Source: Rickettsiales bacterium
GTDB lineage: Bacteria; Pseudomonadota; Alphaproteobacteria; Rs-D84; CACZYB01
Direction: 5' to 3'
NCBI GenBank assembly: GCA_031276335.1
Contig: JAISNH010000108.1
Coordinates: 1 to 6,739, forward strand
Length of the DNA: 6,739 bases
Under the pieces are notes generated by a model. The model saw only the letters and a program-made list of their open reading frames with translations. It did not search any database and was not told the DNA's origin. Positions 6,248-6,739 of the stretch are shown in pieces; position 1 is the first letter of the stretch; each line of letters begins with the position of its first letter. A program made the position numbers and the translations under genes.

Positions 6248-6736
6248 TTATTCCGCCGCATCGCCCTTTGCCGGTGCCACGCCGGGCTCGGAGTCGAAAA
6301 AAGAGCCGGAGGAAGCACGGGAATCGGAATCCGATTCGCCATCCCCGCCGGAACTATTTGATTTTGCATGCAAATTTTCGTTGCCAAGAGCCGATGTCAG
6401 TATTCCGTGCACCTGCCCCAGCAGCCCCCGGTAAAGAACCCCGTACACCGAACCGTCCGAGTCGTACGCCTTGACCGTCTTCAGCAACCGATTGTATTTG
6501 CTGGAAAAAACAGCAATCGCAGAGGCAGCTTCCGAATCCTTCTTCAACTTGCGCCGCAAATTCTCGTCGAAATGCGGGGTCGAGGCGCGAATTTCCAGAA
6601 TTATGTTGCAAACGGCATAAAGCCGGGCGTCCCCCTGCCGATTCAAGGCATCGAAAACCACGATGTCGGAGGCAAGCCCGGATTTTGCGATAATATCGGC
6701 AATGGAAAGGCAAATATCGTTCACAATCATCGGCAT
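6248..6736 (-). CDS. Hypothetical protein with disordered acidic Ser/Gly tail
   Basis: I do not recognise this protein. The reading frame gives 162 residues from ATG 6736, three bases from the window edge, so the gene may start further upstream; ATG 6730 is another option, and no ribosome-binding site can be assessed. Residues 1-125 look globular and mostly helical: an apolar N-terminal part (IVNDICLSIADIIAKSGLAS) with no signal peptide, a charged stretch DENLRRKLKKDSE (57-69), and YNRLLKTVKAYDSDGSVYG (81-99). Residues 126-162 are low-complexity, rich in Ser, Gly and Asp, and end in an Ala-rich tail, so probably disordered. It lies 52 bases upstream of sufB on the same strand, the place where a Suf regulator of the Rrf2/IscR type is often found, but I see no Rrf2 winged-helix or cysteine-cluster features. 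Codon composition looks like the neighbours. It is probably a real gene. Confidence 0.6.
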   Translation of the reverse strand: MPMIVNDICLSIADIIAKSGLASDIVVFDALNRQGDARLYAVCNIILEIRASTPHFDENLRRKLKKDSEAASAIAVFSSKYNRLLKTVKAYDSDGSVYGVLYRGLLGQVHGILTSALGNENLHAKSNSSGGDGESDSDSRASSGSFFDSEPGVAPAKGDAAE

Positions 6737-6739
6737 GGT

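Noticed and set aside
6231..6250. T6 run on the minus strand just after the stop of the hypothetical gene, as a terminator
   Set aside because: Only about three base pairs of stem can form before it, so it is not a convincing intrinsic terminator.
1..6739. Mobile element, toxin-antitoxin, defence system or CRISPR content
   Set aside because: No repeats, transposase, integrase or defence motifs were seen; all but one of the genes belong to recognised housekeeping families.

Overview
The window is an ordinary chromosomal housekeeping stretch from a GC-rich diderm bacterium. It is most likely an alphaproteobacterium, probably an uncultured or streamlined one. This rests on a Pseudomonadota-type ValRS (motif WCISRQLWWGH, no zinc-type cysteines at the end of the editing domain), an MlaC-type periplasmic lipid carrier that implies an outer membrane, and a sufBCD cluster. 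The taxonomy is inferred from recalled family sequences, not from a search. I see no mobile element, CRISPR array, tRNA or rRNA. All intergenic gaps are short (the longest is about 50 bases).

Layout. Plus strand, 1-2058: the 3' part of valS (its 5' half lies outside the window), followed without a gap by a Nudix hydrolase gene whose ribosome-binding site and probable TTG start lie inside the end of valS. Minus strand, from the right edge leftwards: a small unrecognised protein with a disordered Ser/Asp/Gly tail (6736-6248), sufB (6195-4759), sufC (overlapping the end of sufB), sufD (overlapping or abutting the end of sufC) and mlaC (2699-2061). The two strands converge at 2058/2061 with two bases between the stop codons, and a predicted hairpin spans both stops.

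Function. ValRS charges tRNA-Val. The Nudix enzyme probably hydrolyses a nucleoside- or prenyl-type diphosphate. SufB, SufC and SufD form the SufBC2D scaffold that builds Fe-S clusters. The usual sulfur-supply partners (SufS, SufE or SufU) and carriers (SufA, SufT) are not in the window. MlaC ferries phospholipids across the periplasm. It has its own recognisable promoter and ribosome-binding site, so its place behind sufD need not mean co-regulation.

I found no new multi-gene system. The points worth a second look are protein-level departures inside conserved machinery. SufB has Gly where the sulfur-accepting Cys (E. coli Cys254) is expected, while the other key residues I recall are intact. 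SufD lacks the Cys next to its essential His. ValRS is about 75 residues shorter between its anticodon-binding bundle and its coiled coil. Two TTG starts and a possibly leaderless sufB are also noted.
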